Positions 8,862 to 17,604 of a DNA stretch of 64,000 nucleotides are shown here, one piece after another. Both the position numbers and the translations under genes were made by a program. The DNA is from Chromatiaceae bacterium (GTDB lineage Bacteria; Pseudomonadota; Gammaproteobacteria; Chromatiales; Chromatiaceae): contig JACKML010000003.1 in assembly GCA_024235415.1 (NCBI GenBank), positions 310,001 to 374,000 on the forward strand. The letters run 5' to 3'. Every line of letters begins with the position of its first letter. Positions within the stretch are counted from its first letter, which is position 1. The notes under the pieces were generated by a model, which did no database searches, was not told where the DNA came from, and saw nothing but the letters and a program-made list of their open reading frames with translations.

Positions 8862-10127
8862 TCACGGCTGGTCCTGACCCGCATTCAACAACGGTTCCAG
8901 GGTCTCGATCACCTCGGTACTGCTCCAGTCGAAAGCGCCGAATACTGCATAACGGATTCGATGCTCCCGGTCGAGCACCAGGGTTGTCGGAAACGCATAG
9001 ATACCCCAGCGCCGCAGTGCCTCGCCATCGTTGTCCATCAGGACCGGGAACTCCACCGGCTTGTCCCGGAGAAAGGCCTCCATGGTTTGTGTGCTCTCGC
9101 CGACGTCGACGGCCAGAATCTCCAGACCGCGGCCATGAAGACGCCGATAGAGTCGCTGAAGCGATGGGATCTCGGCGACGCAGGGTGGACACCAGGTGGC
9201 CCAGAAGTTGACCAGCACCACCTTGCCGCGCAGGTCGGCGAGGTCTGTCGGGCCGCCGCGCAGGCTTGGCAGTTGCAGCGCCGGCGCCGCCCGTTCGCCC
9301 TCGTAGGGGCGGAGCAGTTCGCTGTTGTGCGGCGCCTCCGGTGCTCCGGCCTCGCCTTGCAGTGGCGCGGCCTGCGTGGGCGCGCCACCATAGGCACCGA
9401 GCATTTCCATTGCCTGGTCGAGAATCGCCGGCAGCCGCTGCGTCATTGCCGCCTCGGTGTCAGTGAACTCGGGACGGGCATAGAAGCCGTCTGCCACGTC
9501 CGGCAGGCGGTGCAGGAACACAGGGCTTCCACCCTTCTCGAGTTGTTCGATATCCTTTCCGACGTGCCAGAAACCGCCCGAATCCTCCGGCTGGAGCAGG
9601 TAGACCGGGAGATTGCTGGCACTCGCGATCGGCAGGTACTCGGCCTCTTCACCTCCCTGTGGTGTTCTCACGAACAGTCGCGGGCTGATCGCCAGCAGGC
9701 CACCCAGCGCGCCGCTGACTGGCGTCGCTGATTGCCAATGGCGCACGCCGCTCAGGGCGAGGGCGACGCTGCGGCCCTCGGCCGCGAGAAACACCTGTTT
9801 GCCACTGCGCGAGATGGCGTCGTCCAGCAACGCACTGATGGCTGCCGGGTCGATGTCGTTCAGGCTGTAGCGTCCGACCGGCAGGAACCACGCGGCATGC
9901 AGGTCCGGCAACCAGACCTCCACCCCGCGGTGGCTCAGTGCCTCCGCAAGCGCCGTGCGGCGAGGCGTGCTGCCAAATTCGGCGGACAGCCAGACGATCA
10001 GACGATCTCCCTCAGCCGGAAAGACCTGTGTTGGTATCTCTTCGCTGCCGGCGGTGACGACGAGGTCCTGCGCAGGCGCCATGCCGGCGCTCGCAAGCAG
10101 TAACAACAGGCAGAGAAATCGGCGCAT
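8862..10127 (-). CDS. Alpha/beta-fold (VirJ/AcvB-like) domain fused to TlpA-type thioredoxin
   Basis: This predicts 421 residues with a signal peptide ending at about residue 20. Residues 21-245 resemble the alpha/beta-hydrolase-like VirJ/AcvB domain: IVWLSAEFG, VEVWLPDLHAAWFLP, and a weak elbow AAEGRSVALAL with Ser120. A Pro/Ala-rich linker (246-282) leads to a TlpA/ResA thioredoxin domain with WATWCPPC (active-site Cys313 and Cys316) and the cis-proline loop YAFPTT. TlpA proteins reduce periplasmic disulfides, for instance in cytochrome c maturation. A single exported protein joining both modules is unusual. It is divergent from selO. The hydrolase half lacks a clear GxSxG, so catalysis there is doubtful. 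Confidence 0.75.
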   Translation of the reverse strand: MRRFLCLLLLLASAGMAPAQDLVVTAGSEEIPTQVFPAEGDRLIVWLSAEFGSTPRRTALAEALSHRGVEVWLPDLHAAWFLPVGRYSLNDIDPAAISALLDDAISRSGKQVFLAAEGRSVALALSGVRHWQSATPVSGALGGLLAISPRLFVRTPQGGEEAEYLPIASASNLPVYLLQPEDSGGFWHVGKDIEQLEKGGSPVFLHRLPDVADGFYARPEFTDTEAAMTQRLPAILDQAMEMLGAYGGAPTQAAPLQGEAGAPEAPHNSELLRPYEGERAAPALQLPSLRGGPTDLADLRGKVVLVNFWATWCPPCVAEIPSLQRLYRRLHGRGLEILAVDVGESTQTMEAFLRDKPVEFPVLMDNDGEALRRWGIYAFPTTLVLDREHRIRYAVFGAFDWSSTEVIETLEPLLNAGQDQP

Positions 10128-10390
10128 CCGGGGTCACTGGAGAAGGGCAATCGGGGTGGCGATTATAGGGGAACCTCTGAAGAAATCGTGGCCCCGATCC
10201 TGGCGCCGGCATTCGCCATTTCATCATTACCGATCTTCGCAATAGCCGGCAGTTGGCTGCGGTTTTGCCTCGAACTGACGATTTCTGATCGCCAAGTTTT
10301 TTGGCCCGGGCTTTCCCACCGGTTCCCAGGGGATTCCCGCGAACGTCACGGGTTGATAAGCGGCGTCGGCGCTCGCAGCATGACGGCGCC

Positions 10391-11878
10391 ATGAAACGCC
10401 TCGCCGACCTCACGTTCGACAACAGTTTTTCCCGTCTGCCGGCAGGGATGCACGCGCGCGTCAGGCCGACGCCTTTGCAGGGGGCACACCTGGCCAGCCT
10501 CAGTCCGGCTGCGGCCGCACTGCTGGAGCTGTCGCCGGACAGTCTGCGTGAGCAAGAGGCCGTAGCCGCGCTGAGCGGCAGTCAACTGCTGCCCGGCATG
10601 GACCCGATCGCGATGTGTTATGCGGGCCACCAGTTCGGTCACTATGTCCCGCAGCTCGGTGACGGCCGCGCACTGGTGCTCGGCGAGGTGCTCACGGCAG
10701 GGGGCGCGCGCTGGGAGCTGCAGCTCAAGGGCGGCGGGCTGACGCCGTTCTCACGCGACGGTGACGGCCGAGCCGTGCTGCGCTCGACCATCCGCGAGTA
10801 CCTGTGTTCAGAGGCGATGCACGGCCTGGGTATACCGACGACGCGCGCACTGTGCCTGTTCGGCAGTGACGAGGAGGTGTACCGCGAACGGATCGAGCGC
10901 GGCGCGCTGCTGGTCAGGATGGCTCCGAGCCATGTGCGTTTTGGCTCGTTCGAGGTGTTCTACCATCGCCAGCAGTACCGCGAGCTGCAGCAACTCGCCG
11001 ATTACGTCATCGATCACGACTTTCCGGATCTGCGCGATTGCGAGCGGCCCTACCTGGCGCTGCTGCGCGAGGTGGTGGGGCGCACTGCGCGGTTGATGGC
11101 ACAGTGGCAGCTCGCCGGTTTCGCCCACGGCGTGATGAACACCGACAATATGTCGATCCTCGGATTGACCCTCGACTACGGGCCGTTTGGTTTCATCGAC
11201 GCCTACGACCCCGGTTTTGTCTGCAACCATTCCGACCATCGTGGGCGCTATGCATTCGACCAGCAGCCGTCGGTTGGCCTGTGGAACCTGACGTGCCTCG
11301 CCCAGGCCCTGTTGCCTCTGCTGGATGCCGATGACGCCGATGCCTCCGTTGAGCAGGCGCGCGACGCGCTGGCGGACTACGAGCCGGCGTTCGCCGCAGC
11401 CTACGTCAGCGGTATGCGCGCCAAGCTCGGGCTGCGCGAGGCGCATCCCGATGACCCGGCGCTGGCGGCCTCCCTGCTCGACCTGATGGCGGTCAGCGGC
11501 GTCGATTACACCAACCTTTTCCGTGACCTCGCCGCCTTGTGCCTCGATGAGGCCGCCAGCGCCACGCCGCTGCGCGATCGGTTCATTGATCGCCCGGCTT
11601 TCGATGCCTGGGCCGATGACTACCGTGCCCGACTGCGTGCCGAGGGCAGCGGGGATGCCACACGTGCCGCGGTGATGCGTTCGGTCAATCCACGCTATGT
11701 GCTGCGCAACTACCTCGCGCAGCAGGCGATCGAGCGCGCGGAACAAGGCGATTATTCGGAGGTCGATTGCCTGCTGGACCTGCTGTCACGTCCGTTCGAG
11801 GAACAACCGGAGCGACAGGGCTATGCCGCCGAGCCACCCGATTGGGGGCGGCGCCTCGAGGTGAGCTGCTCGTCCTGA
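10391..11878 (+). CDS. selO: Protein adenylyltransferase SelO (YdiU/UPF0061)
   Basis: This predicts 495 residues. SelO is a pseudokinase-fold enzyme that transfers AMP from ATP to protein Ser, Thr or Tyr residues, in E. coli during oxidative stress. Family signatures are present: FDNSF at the N-terminus, YAGHQFGHYVPQLGDGRA (about 78-94), the QLKGGGLTPFSRDGDGRAVLR nucleotide-binding stretch with Lys113, and GVMNTDNMSI...DYGPFGFID, which supplies the catalytic and metal ligands. The ATG at 10391 gives the family N-terminus; the upstream extension has no family similarity. Many members end in a CxxC or Sec motif, while this one ends VSCSS, with a single Cys near the terminus. Confidence 0.9.
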   Translation: MKRLADLTFDNSFSRLPAGMHARVRPTPLQGAHLASLSPAAAALLELSPDSLREQEAVAALSGSQLLPGMDPIAMCYAGHQFGHYVPQLGDGRALVLGEVLTAGGARWELQLKGGGLTPFSRDGDGRAVLRSTIREYLCSEAMHGLGIPTTRALCLFGSDEEVYRERIERGALLVRMAPSHVRFGSFEVFYHRQQYRELQQLADYVIDHDFPDLRDCERPYLALLREVVGRTARLMAQWQLAGFAHGVMNTDNMSILGLTLDYGPFGFIDAYDPGFVCNHSDHRGRYAFDQQPSVGLWNLTCLAQALLPLLDADDADASVEQARDALADYEPAFAAAYVSGMRAKLGLREAHPDDPALAASLLDLMAVSGVDYTNLFRDLAALCLDEAASATPLRDRFIDRPAFDAWADDYRARLRAEGSGDATRAAVMRSVNPRYVLRNYLAQQAIERAEQGDYSEVDCLLDLLSRPFEEQPERQGYAAEPPDWGRRLEVSCSS

Positions 11879-11922
11879 GTCGTGTTCTAATTCCGTTTTG
11901 TCGCCGCAATCCAGCAAACGCC

Positions 11923-12606
11923 ATGGCCATCTCATTCAGTCAAAGACCCGGTCGTCACGAACGCCACTACCTTCGCAGGATCGGTAATCCGCTGTTTCCC
12001 GACAGTCCGGCAAGGCCGGATGACGCGGCCCTGCTCGAGGCGCAGCGCCTCGACCATGAAGAGCTGCTCGCGTTTCTTGGGGACCTGCGCGCGACGGTGC
12101 GGCGTGCGGCGGAGTTGCAACCGAACGAGGGCAGCGAGGTGATCCTCGAAATCAAGGAGCACCTTGATCGTCTGTACGAGATGTCGGCCGGCCTGGCCGA
12201 AGACCATGGCCACAACCAGGCGGCACTGGCACAGCTGCTCGAAGTGATCATGCGCAATGTCGAACGCGGTGCGGCCGGGGACCCGCAGGCGCTTGAAGAG
12301 CTCGCGCAGGAAAGGCTTGCGCGAGCGGCACATTTTGCCTTGCTCGCCAGTCCCTTGGTCGCCGATCTGCTGCATCCACAGAGTGCGATCGGTGCCGCGG
12401 ACCTCGCCCCCACGCTGTTGTCGGCGACCGAAGACGAGCTCGCGCCGGCATTGCAGCTGTTTGACCTCGAACAGACCATCCAGCTGTATTCAGATGCCCG
12501 GGAGTGCCTTGCCGCACATGCCCAGGCACCGGCAGCGGCGCGCGACCGCTGCGCCCAGATCGAGGCACGAATCGCCGAGCTACGCCAGCACGCCGTGCTC
12601 AACTGA
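11923..12606 (+). CDS. Hypothetical helical protein
   Basis: This predicts 227 residues, mostly charged alpha helix with no signal peptide or membrane segment. It is Ala-, Leu- and Glu-rich (LEAQRLDHEELLAFLGDLRATVRRAAELQ; LDLEQTIQLYSDARECLAAHAQ). I do not recognise the family. The start at 11923 is the first Met after the selO stop and has no good Shine-Dalgarno sequence. It lies 45 bp after selO on the same strand, so translation may depend on selO transcription. Base composition matches the neighbours. Probably cytoplasmic. Confidence 0.55.
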   Translation: MAISFSQRPGRHERHYLRRIGNPLFPDSPARPDDAALLEAQRLDHEELLAFLGDLRATVRRAAELQPNEGSEVILEIKEHLDRLYEMSAGLAEDHGHNQAALAQLLEVIMRNVERGAAGDPQALEELAQERLARAAHFALLASPLVADLLHPQSAIGAADLAPTLLSATEDELAPALQLFDLEQTIQLYSDARECLAAHAQAPAAARDRCAQIEARIAELRQHAVLN

Positions 12607-12620
12607 CGGCAAGGTGGGGC

Positions 12621-13319
12621 TCAGTCCTCGCTGAGTTCGATCTCGCCGCTGACCGATACGGTCAATTCCTGGGTGCCGGCCTCTATGGTCGCCGGCGCAA
12701 CACTGAAATCGGCCGTGGCCGCCTCCATCATCATGCCCCGTGCAAGCGGCATCGGCCGGTTGCGGCTGTCGTTGATCTGCAGGTTGACCAGCCGAAACCC
12801 GGTCCGCCCCAATGCCCCGGCGATGTGTTTCGCGCGCGCCTGGAAACGCGTGATCGCCGTGGCGGTGAGCTCATCCAGATGCCCCCGGCGCTGCTCGTCG
12901 GAGACCTCGTAGCCGAGCGACTGGACGTGCAGTTGTGCCTGCAGCTTCGCGACCAGGTCACCGAGCAGGCGGTTGTCGCGACTCTCCAGGCGCAGCGACT
13001 GGCTGACCCGCCAGCCGCGGATCTTGTCCTTGTTGTAGACCGCATGGGTCTGGTAACCCAGCGTCTGCAGCTTGACCTCGGGATGACTCCTGCTCAGGTT
13101 GACCGCCCAGTCCATCAGGCGATTGACCTCGTCTGCCGGCGCCGACGCATCGCGGCCCTCCGCCTGGGCGCTCAACACGACGACCAGCAGATCGTTGTCC
13201 ACTTCGGCGCGGGCGGATTCGTCGAGGTGGACGCGGTTGTACTGTGGTGGCTCGTTGTGGGCGATTGCCGATGTCGCGTACAGGGCGATCGACAGGGCGG
13301 TGATCGGGATCAGGCGCAT
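12621..13319 (-). CDS. SIMPL-domain (DUF541) periplasmic protein
   Basis: This predicts 232 residues with a clean signal peptide (cleavage near AIAHN). The mature part has the SIMPL/DUF541 pattern: an early ARAEVDNDLLVVVLSAQAEG strand pair, a central LQTLGYQTHAVYNKDKIRGWRVSQSLRLES and a terminal ELTVSVSGEIEL. SIMPL proteins are exported, sometimes oligomeric, and are linked to oxidative stress tolerance in E. coli YggE; their biochemistry is unclear. The ATG at 13319 is preceded by GGAAACC. It is convergent with the hypothetical helical gene and sits downstream of the sulfur globule gene, separated by a terminator. Confidence 0.8.
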   Translation of the reverse strand: MRLIPITALSIALYATSAIAHNEPPQYNRVHLDESARAEVDNDLLVVVLSAQAEGRDASAPADEVNRLMDWAVNLSRSHPEVKLQTLGYQTHAVYNKDKIRGWRVSQSLRLESRDNRLLGDLVAKLQAQLHVQSLGYEVSDEQRRGHLDELTATAITRFQARAKHIAGALGRTGFRLVNLQINDSRNRPMPLARGMMMEAATADFSVAPATIEAGTQELTVSVSGEIELSED

Positions 13320-13400
13320 GGGTTTCCTCCGGCTGGAATCGGGATGATCAGCTTAACGTCGAACGTCTGACCACGACAGGCGTGAGGAGTTGCAGATATG

Positions 13401-13433
13401 AAAAAACCCCGCACCGGGGTGCGGGGTTTTTTT
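13401..13433. terminator. Bidirectional Rho-independent terminator
   Basis: A 9-bp GC stem, CCCCGCACC with GGTGCGGGG, is flanked by six A on one side and seven T on the other, so it can act on either strand. Its position 39 bp beyond the sulfur globule gene stop fits termination of that leftward transcript, keeping the SIMPL gene under separate control. Confidence 0.85.
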
Positions 13434-13471
13434 GACCGCCGGAGCGGCCGGCAATTCGCCGAGAGGCTGAA

Positions 13472-13810
13472 TTACTTCGCGACTTCTGCCTGCGGGGCAA
13501 CCGGAGCCGGCGCATAGCCGTAAGGGGCGTAGCCGTAGGCCGGTGCGGAGTAGTTGTAACCACGGCCCCAGCCGTCGCCTGCGCCGTAGCCATTGCCGTA
13601 GCCACGCATGTTGGTGTTGCCGCGGCCAGAGAAGCTCATGCTGAAGGTGCCTTCGCCGGATGCGTCGCCGGTGCCGTCGAACACGCCGTTGGTGTAGCCG
13701 TTGCCTGCGCCGTTACCGGTGTTGTAGCCGTTGTTGTAGCCGTTGTTACCCCAGAATGCGGAAGCCTGTGCGGTAGCCAGAACAGCAGCGATAGCGATGA
13801 TTTTCTTCAT
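13472..13810 (-). CDS. Probable sulfur globule envelope protein
   Basis: This predicts 112 residues. A signal peptide ([18 protein letters not shown]) is followed by [21 protein letters not shown], a central FSMSFSGRG and Gly/Tyr/Asn repeats ending in Ala/Pro ([18 protein letters not shown]). The order of signal, FWG start, GxGxFSMxFSGRG core and Tyr/Gly/Pro tail matches the SgpA/SgpB sulfur globule proteins that coat periplasmic sulfur deposits in purple and colourless sulfur bacteria. The ATG at 13810 has GGAGA upstream. A strong promoter precedes it and a strong terminator follows, as expected for a structural protein. Repeat-rich composition makes the call dependent on the core motif. Confidence 0.72.
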   Translation of the reverse strand: MKKIIAIAAVLATAQASAFWGNNGYNNGYNTGNGAGNGYTNGVFDGTGDASGEGTFSMSFSGRGNTNMRGYGNGYGAGDGWGRGYNYSAPAYGYAPYGYAPAPVAPQAEVAK

Positions 13811-13915
13811 GTCAGTGTCTCCAAGTTTTTTTGCATGGGCCTGTGCCCGGTATGTATTCAAAATCGTTGCCGCTTGTGGAGGCGGCCGGCGGTACAGCTT
13901 GCCGTTGATGTGGTT

Positions 13916-13943
13916 AGTATATAAGCAAATACTAAAATGTCAA
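13916..13943 (-). promoter_or_regulatory. Near-consensus promoter with internal dyad, sulfur globule gene
   Basis: Read leftward, TTGACA (13943-13938), a 16-bp spacer and TATACT (13921-13916) form the best sigma70 promoter I found in the window. The dyad TAGTAT (13915-13920) / ATACTA (13929-13934) overlaps the -10 box and spacer and could be an operator. The predicted 5' UTR is about 100 nt. Confidence 0.65.
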
Positions 13944-14060
13944 TATTCTTTTTCACCGGGCTGTGGAATGCATCAATGACGAGGCCGCAAGAAACCTCAT
14001 TGGCCGCTTTGCGGCGTGGCCGCTATTCTCCGTGACATCAGAAAAACTGGAGGTTGTTGC

Positions 14061-15452
14061 ATGAGCCAGGTGTTTGATCTGCTGATCGTCGGCGGCGGTG
14101 TTACCGGATCGGCATTGCTGTACCTGACATCGAGATATACCGATATCCGGCACATAGGAATGCTGGAGAAATACGCTGCGCCGGCACGCGTCAATTCGTT
14201 GCACAGCAATAACAGCCAGACCCTGCACTGCGGGGACATCGAGACCAACTACAGCCTGGAGAAGGCGCTGAAGGTCCAGCGGGCGGCGCGCATGGTGGAG
14301 AACTACGCCACCGTGCAACCGGACATCGATCACCTGATCTTCAAGTACCCGAAGATGGTGCTGGGCGTCGGCGCCCGGGAATGTCAGCAGTTGCGCGAGC
14401 GCTTCGACATGCTGTCGCCGCATTACCCCAATCTTCAACTGCTTGGCCCGGAGGATATCCAACGGATCGAACCGGCGGTCGCCGAGTCCAAGGGGGGAAT
14501 GCGGGCCGACGAGATCATCGCCCTGGGCTCTGAAAACGAATACACCGCGGTCAATTTCGAGGCCCTTGCACGTTCATTTGTACGCCAGGCACGCCGCATC
14601 GAGGGTACCGTGGTCGATGTGCGCTACAACCGCCAGGTCGCGCATATAAAGAAGGTTGGTGAACGTTTTATCGTCGATACCGGGGAAGAGGTGTTCGAGG
14701 CCCGCAGTATCGTCGTCTGCGCCGGGGGGCACAGCCTCAAGCTGGCCCACGATTTGGGCTACGGCCACCACTTCTCGGTGCTGCCGGTCGCCGGCAGTTA
14801 CTACTTCACGCCGCAGGTGCTCAGGGGAAAGGTCTACACGGTACAGAACGACAAGCTGCCGTTTGCCGCGATCCACGGTGATCCGGACGTGATGGTGCCT
14901 GGCAAGACGCGCTGGGGACCGACCGCGCTGGTCCTGCCGGTGCTCGAGCGCTACAACTGGGACACTCTCAAGGACTTCCTGATGGTGTTCAAGTTCGACC
15001 GCAAGGTCTGGGACGTCCTGTACGACCTCCTCAAGGTCACCGACATCCGCAACTACATGCTGAAGAACTTCCTGTTCGAGGTGCCGATCCTGCGCCGAAT
15101 GCTGTTCCTCAAGGATGCGCGCAAGATCGTGCCAGACCTGAAGTACAAGGACCTCAAGTTCGCGCATCATGTCGGCGGCATCCGGCCGCAGCTGATCGAC
15201 AAGGATCACCGTAAGCTGATGATGGGCGAGGCCAAGATCGACACGGGGGCGGGGGCGATCTTCAACATGACGCCTTCGCCAGGCGCCACCTGCTGCCTGG
15301 AAAACGCCGAGGTCGATATGCGCAAGGTGGCAGAGTTCCTTGGTGCGACGGTCGACGAAGAGGCGTTTGCCGCCGACCTGCTCGGCAGTGATCATCGCCA
15401 CGCGATAGAAGATCTTCCGATGCACTTCATCAGTGGTGACGACGCCGCCTGA
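14061..15452 (+). CDS. mqo: Malate:quinone oxidoreductase, Helicobacter-type
   Basis: This predicts 463 residues. An N-terminal FAD-binding Rossmann motif, LIVGGGVTGSALLYL, is followed by NSQTLHCGDIETNYSLEKA, GSYYFTPQVLRGKVYTVQN, LPFAAIHGDPD, GPTAL and a C-terminal NMTPSPGATCCLENA. These blocks match the short Mqo group typified by Helicobacter pylori rather than the longer E. coli type. The enzyme oxidises malate to oxaloacetate at the inner membrane and passes electrons to quinone, complementing or replacing soluble malate dehydrogenase in the TCA cycle. The start at 14061 has CTGGAGG at ideal spacing. Transcribed alone, divergently from the sulfur globule gene. Confidence 0.85.
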   Translation: MSQVFDLLIVGGGVTGSALLYLTSRYTDIRHIGMLEKYAAPARVNSLHSNNSQTLHCGDIETNYSLEKALKVQRAARMVENYATVQPDIDHLIFKYPKMVLGVGARECQQLRERFDMLSPHYPNLQLLGPEDIQRIEPAVAESKGGMRADEIIALGSENEYTAVNFEALARSFVRQARRIEGTVVDVRYNRQVAHIKKVGERFIVDTGEEVFEARSIVVCAGGHSLKLAHDLGYGHHFSVLPVAGSYYFTPQVLRGKVYTVQNDKLPFAAIHGDPDVMVPGKTRWGPTALVLPVLERYNWDTLKDFLMVFKFDRKVWDVLYDLLKVTDIRNYMLKNFLFEVPILRRMLFLKDARKIVPDLKYKDLKFAHHVGGIRPQLIDKDHRKLMMGEAKIDTGAGAIFNMTPSPGATCCLENAEVDMRKVAEFLGATVDEEAFAADLLGSDHRHAIEDLPMHFISGDDAA

Positions 15453-15541
15453 GCGGCCTGACGCCAACTACCCTGCTGGCGACGGGTGGGATTCCTCCCG
15501 TCGCCGACCAATAATGGCGCATCAACCCGAGGACGCCTTCC

Positions 15542-16147
15542 ATGCTGTTACGCCATTCCCATACCTCGCCGTTCGTGCGCAAGGTCGCGGTGCTGTTGCA
15601 CGAGGTCGGCCTCGCCGGCCGGGTGACCTTCGACACGGTCGATGGCTGGTCGGAGCCTGCGCCCCTGACGGCCGACAATCCACTGTCGATGGTCCCGACG
15701 CTGGTGCTGGACGATGGCGGCAGCCTTTACGACAGCCCGGTGATCTGCGATTACCTGGACCAGCTGCACGGCGGGAAGCGCATGATTCCCGAGACCGGCA
15801 CGGCGCGTTGGCGGGTGCTGCGCGAGCAGGCGCTCGGCGACGGTGTGCTCGACAATGCGGTATTGATATTCGTCGAGCTGAACAAGCGTCCGGAGGAAAA
15901 ACGCTGGGACTGGTGGCTGCAGCTCAAACAACGGGCGATTGAACGTGCACTCGATCACCTTGAAAACGATGCGGGTGGTCTGGTCGGGCGCATCGACCTG
16001 GGGACGATCAGCATCGCCGTGGCGCTGGCTTACCTGGACCTGCGCGGCGCGGTGGGGCAATGGCGCACCGGCCGGCCGGCACTCGCGACCTGGTTCGCCG
16101 ATTTCGCGCAGCGTCCCTCGATGATCGCCACCGCGCCGCCGGGGTAA
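15542..16147 (+). CDS. Glutathione S-transferase family protein
   Basis: This predicts 201 residues. The thioredoxin-like N-terminal domain begins MLLRHSHTSPFVRKVAVLLHEVGL, with Ser in the position that activates the thiol, and includes NPLSMVPTLVLDDG with the cis-proline and YDSPVICDYLD. The helical C-terminal domain covers about residues 85-195. Reaction and substrate cannot be deduced. It ends 7 bp before the photolyase start, so the two are probably cotranscribed, which hints at a role in oxidative damage control. Confidence 0.82.
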   Translation: MLLRHSHTSPFVRKVAVLLHEVGLAGRVTFDTVDGWSEPAPLTADNPLSMVPTLVLDDGGSLYDSPVICDYLDQLHGGKRMIPETGTARWRVLREQALGDGVLDNAVLIFVELNKRPEEKRWDWWLQLKQRAIERALDHLENDAGGLVGRIDLGTISIAVALAYLDLRGAVGQWRTGRPALATWFADFAQRPSMIATAPPG

Positions 16148-16154
16148 CCCGCCT

Positions 16155-17573
16155 GTGTCGGCGGCTATCGTCTGGTTTCGCCGCGACCTGCGCCTGACCG
16201 ACAACCCCGCCCTGGCGGCGGCGCTCGCGGCGCACGACACCATCGTGCCCGTGTATATCCATGCGCCGGACGAGGAGGCGCCCTGGCAGCCCGGGGCGGC
16301 CTCCCGCTGGTGGTTGCACCATGCGCTCGATGACCTTTCGCAGCAGTTGCAGGGCAGGCTGGTGATTCGGCGCGGTGCCAGCCTGGAGACGCTGCAGCTG
16401 CTGGTCGAACAGTTCGGGGCCGCGGCTGTTTACTGGAACCGCCTCTATGAGCCGGCGGTGGTTGCCCGCGACAGCGCCATCAAGCAGGCGTTGCGAGCCG
16501 TTGGAGTGGCGGCGTGGAGCGGCAATGCTGCCCTGTGGTTCGAACCCTGGGAGGTGGCGACGCGGCAGGGTGGGCCGTTTCGTGTGTTCACGCCGTTTTG
16601 GAAACGCCTGTTGGAGCTTGGTTTGCCGTCGCCCGGTCCTGCGGCGTCGGCACAGCTTGACGGGCGTCTGGCTATCCGGCCCGGCACGGTGACCCCAGGC
16701 GGCACATCATTGGCCGAACTCGGACTGCTGCCCGGCATCGGGTGGGACGCTGGCATCGCAGCCCAGTGGCGGCCGACCCGCGCCGCCGCCGAGGCCCGGC
16801 TCGAGGAATTTCTCGCCACTGACGTGCGCGATTACCCCCAGGGTCGGGACCAGCCTGGTCGCGAGCGCGTGTCGCGCCTGTCCCCCTATCTGCACTTTGG
16901 TCAGCTCGGGCCGCGCGAGGTGGCTGCCGCGTGCAGTACGGGCCGGCATTCGGCCGCCGGGTTCCTGCGCGAACTCGGTTGGCGCGAATTCGCCCACCAC
17001 CTGTTGTTTCACTTTCCGCATACCGTCGGGGCGCCAATGGATACGCGCTTTGAGGCATTTGCCTGGCGCAATGATGGTGCTCAGCTGGCGGCCTGGCAGC
17101 GTGGGCGTACCGGCTTGCCGCTGGTCGATGCCGGCATGCGGCAGCTATGGCGCAGTGGCTGGATGCACAACCGGGTGCGCATGGTGGTGGCCTCGTTCCT
17201 GACCAAGAACCTGCTGCTGGACTGGCGTGAGGGCGCGCGCTGGTTCTGGGATACCCTGGTGGATGCCGATTTGGCGGCAAACAGCCTGGGATGGCAGTGG
17301 ACAGCCGGCTGCGGCGCCGACGCAGCGCCATACTTTCGGGTATTCAATCCGGCGCTGCAGGGAGAAAAGTTCGATCCCACGGGTAGCTACGTGCGGCAGT
17401 GGATACCAGAGCTGGCCAATCTGCCGCCGAAGTGGATTCACCGCCCGTGGGAGGCGCCGCCGGCAATACTGCACGAAGCTGGCGTAACACTGGGGTCAAG
17501 CTATCCGCGGCCGATCGTGGATCTGAAGGCCACCAGGCTCAGGGCGCTGGAGGCCTGGGCGCGAGTCAAATAG
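16155..17573 (+). CDS. phrB: Deoxyribodipyrimidine photolyase
   Basis: This predicts 472 residues from a GTG start. The N-terminal Rossmann domain (AIVWFRRDLRLTDNPAL) binds the antenna chromophore. The C-terminal helical FAD domain has ELGWREFAHHLLFHFP (about 275-290), RTGLPLVDAGMRQLW, WMHNRVRMVVASFL and DADLAANSLGWQWTAGCG, including the Trp residues and the Asn that faces the flavin. It repairs cyclobutane pyrimidine dimers using blue or near-UV light. The gene follows the GST by 7 bp and lies beside the light/oxidative-stress cluster. A cryptochrome-like signalling role is less likely because the catalytic motifs are intact. Confidence 0.92.
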   Translation: MSAAIVWFRRDLRLTDNPALAAALAAHDTIVPVYIHAPDEEAPWQPGAASRWWLHHALDDLSQQLQGRLVIRRGASLETLQLLVEQFGAAAVYWNRLYEPAVVARDSAIKQALRAVGVAAWSGNAALWFEPWEVATRQGGPFRVFTPFWKRLLELGLPSPGPAASAQLDGRLAIRPGTVTPGGTSLAELGLLPGIGWDAGIAAQWRPTRAAAEARLEEFLATDVRDYPQGRDQPGRERVSRLSPYLHFGQLGPREVAAACSTGRHSAAGFLRELGWREFAHHLLFHFPHTVGAPMDTRFEAFAWRNDGAQLAAWQRGRTGLPLVDAGMRQLWRSGWMHNRVRMVVASFLTKNLLLDWREGARWFWDTLVDADLAANSLGWQWTAGCGADAAPYFRVFNPALQGEKFDPTGSYVRQWIPELANLPPKWIHRPWEAPPAILHEAGVTLGSSYPRPIVDLKATRLRALEAWARVK

Positions 17574-17604
17574 GCTGGTCAGGGTGCAGTGCGCACCCCA
17601 TCGG

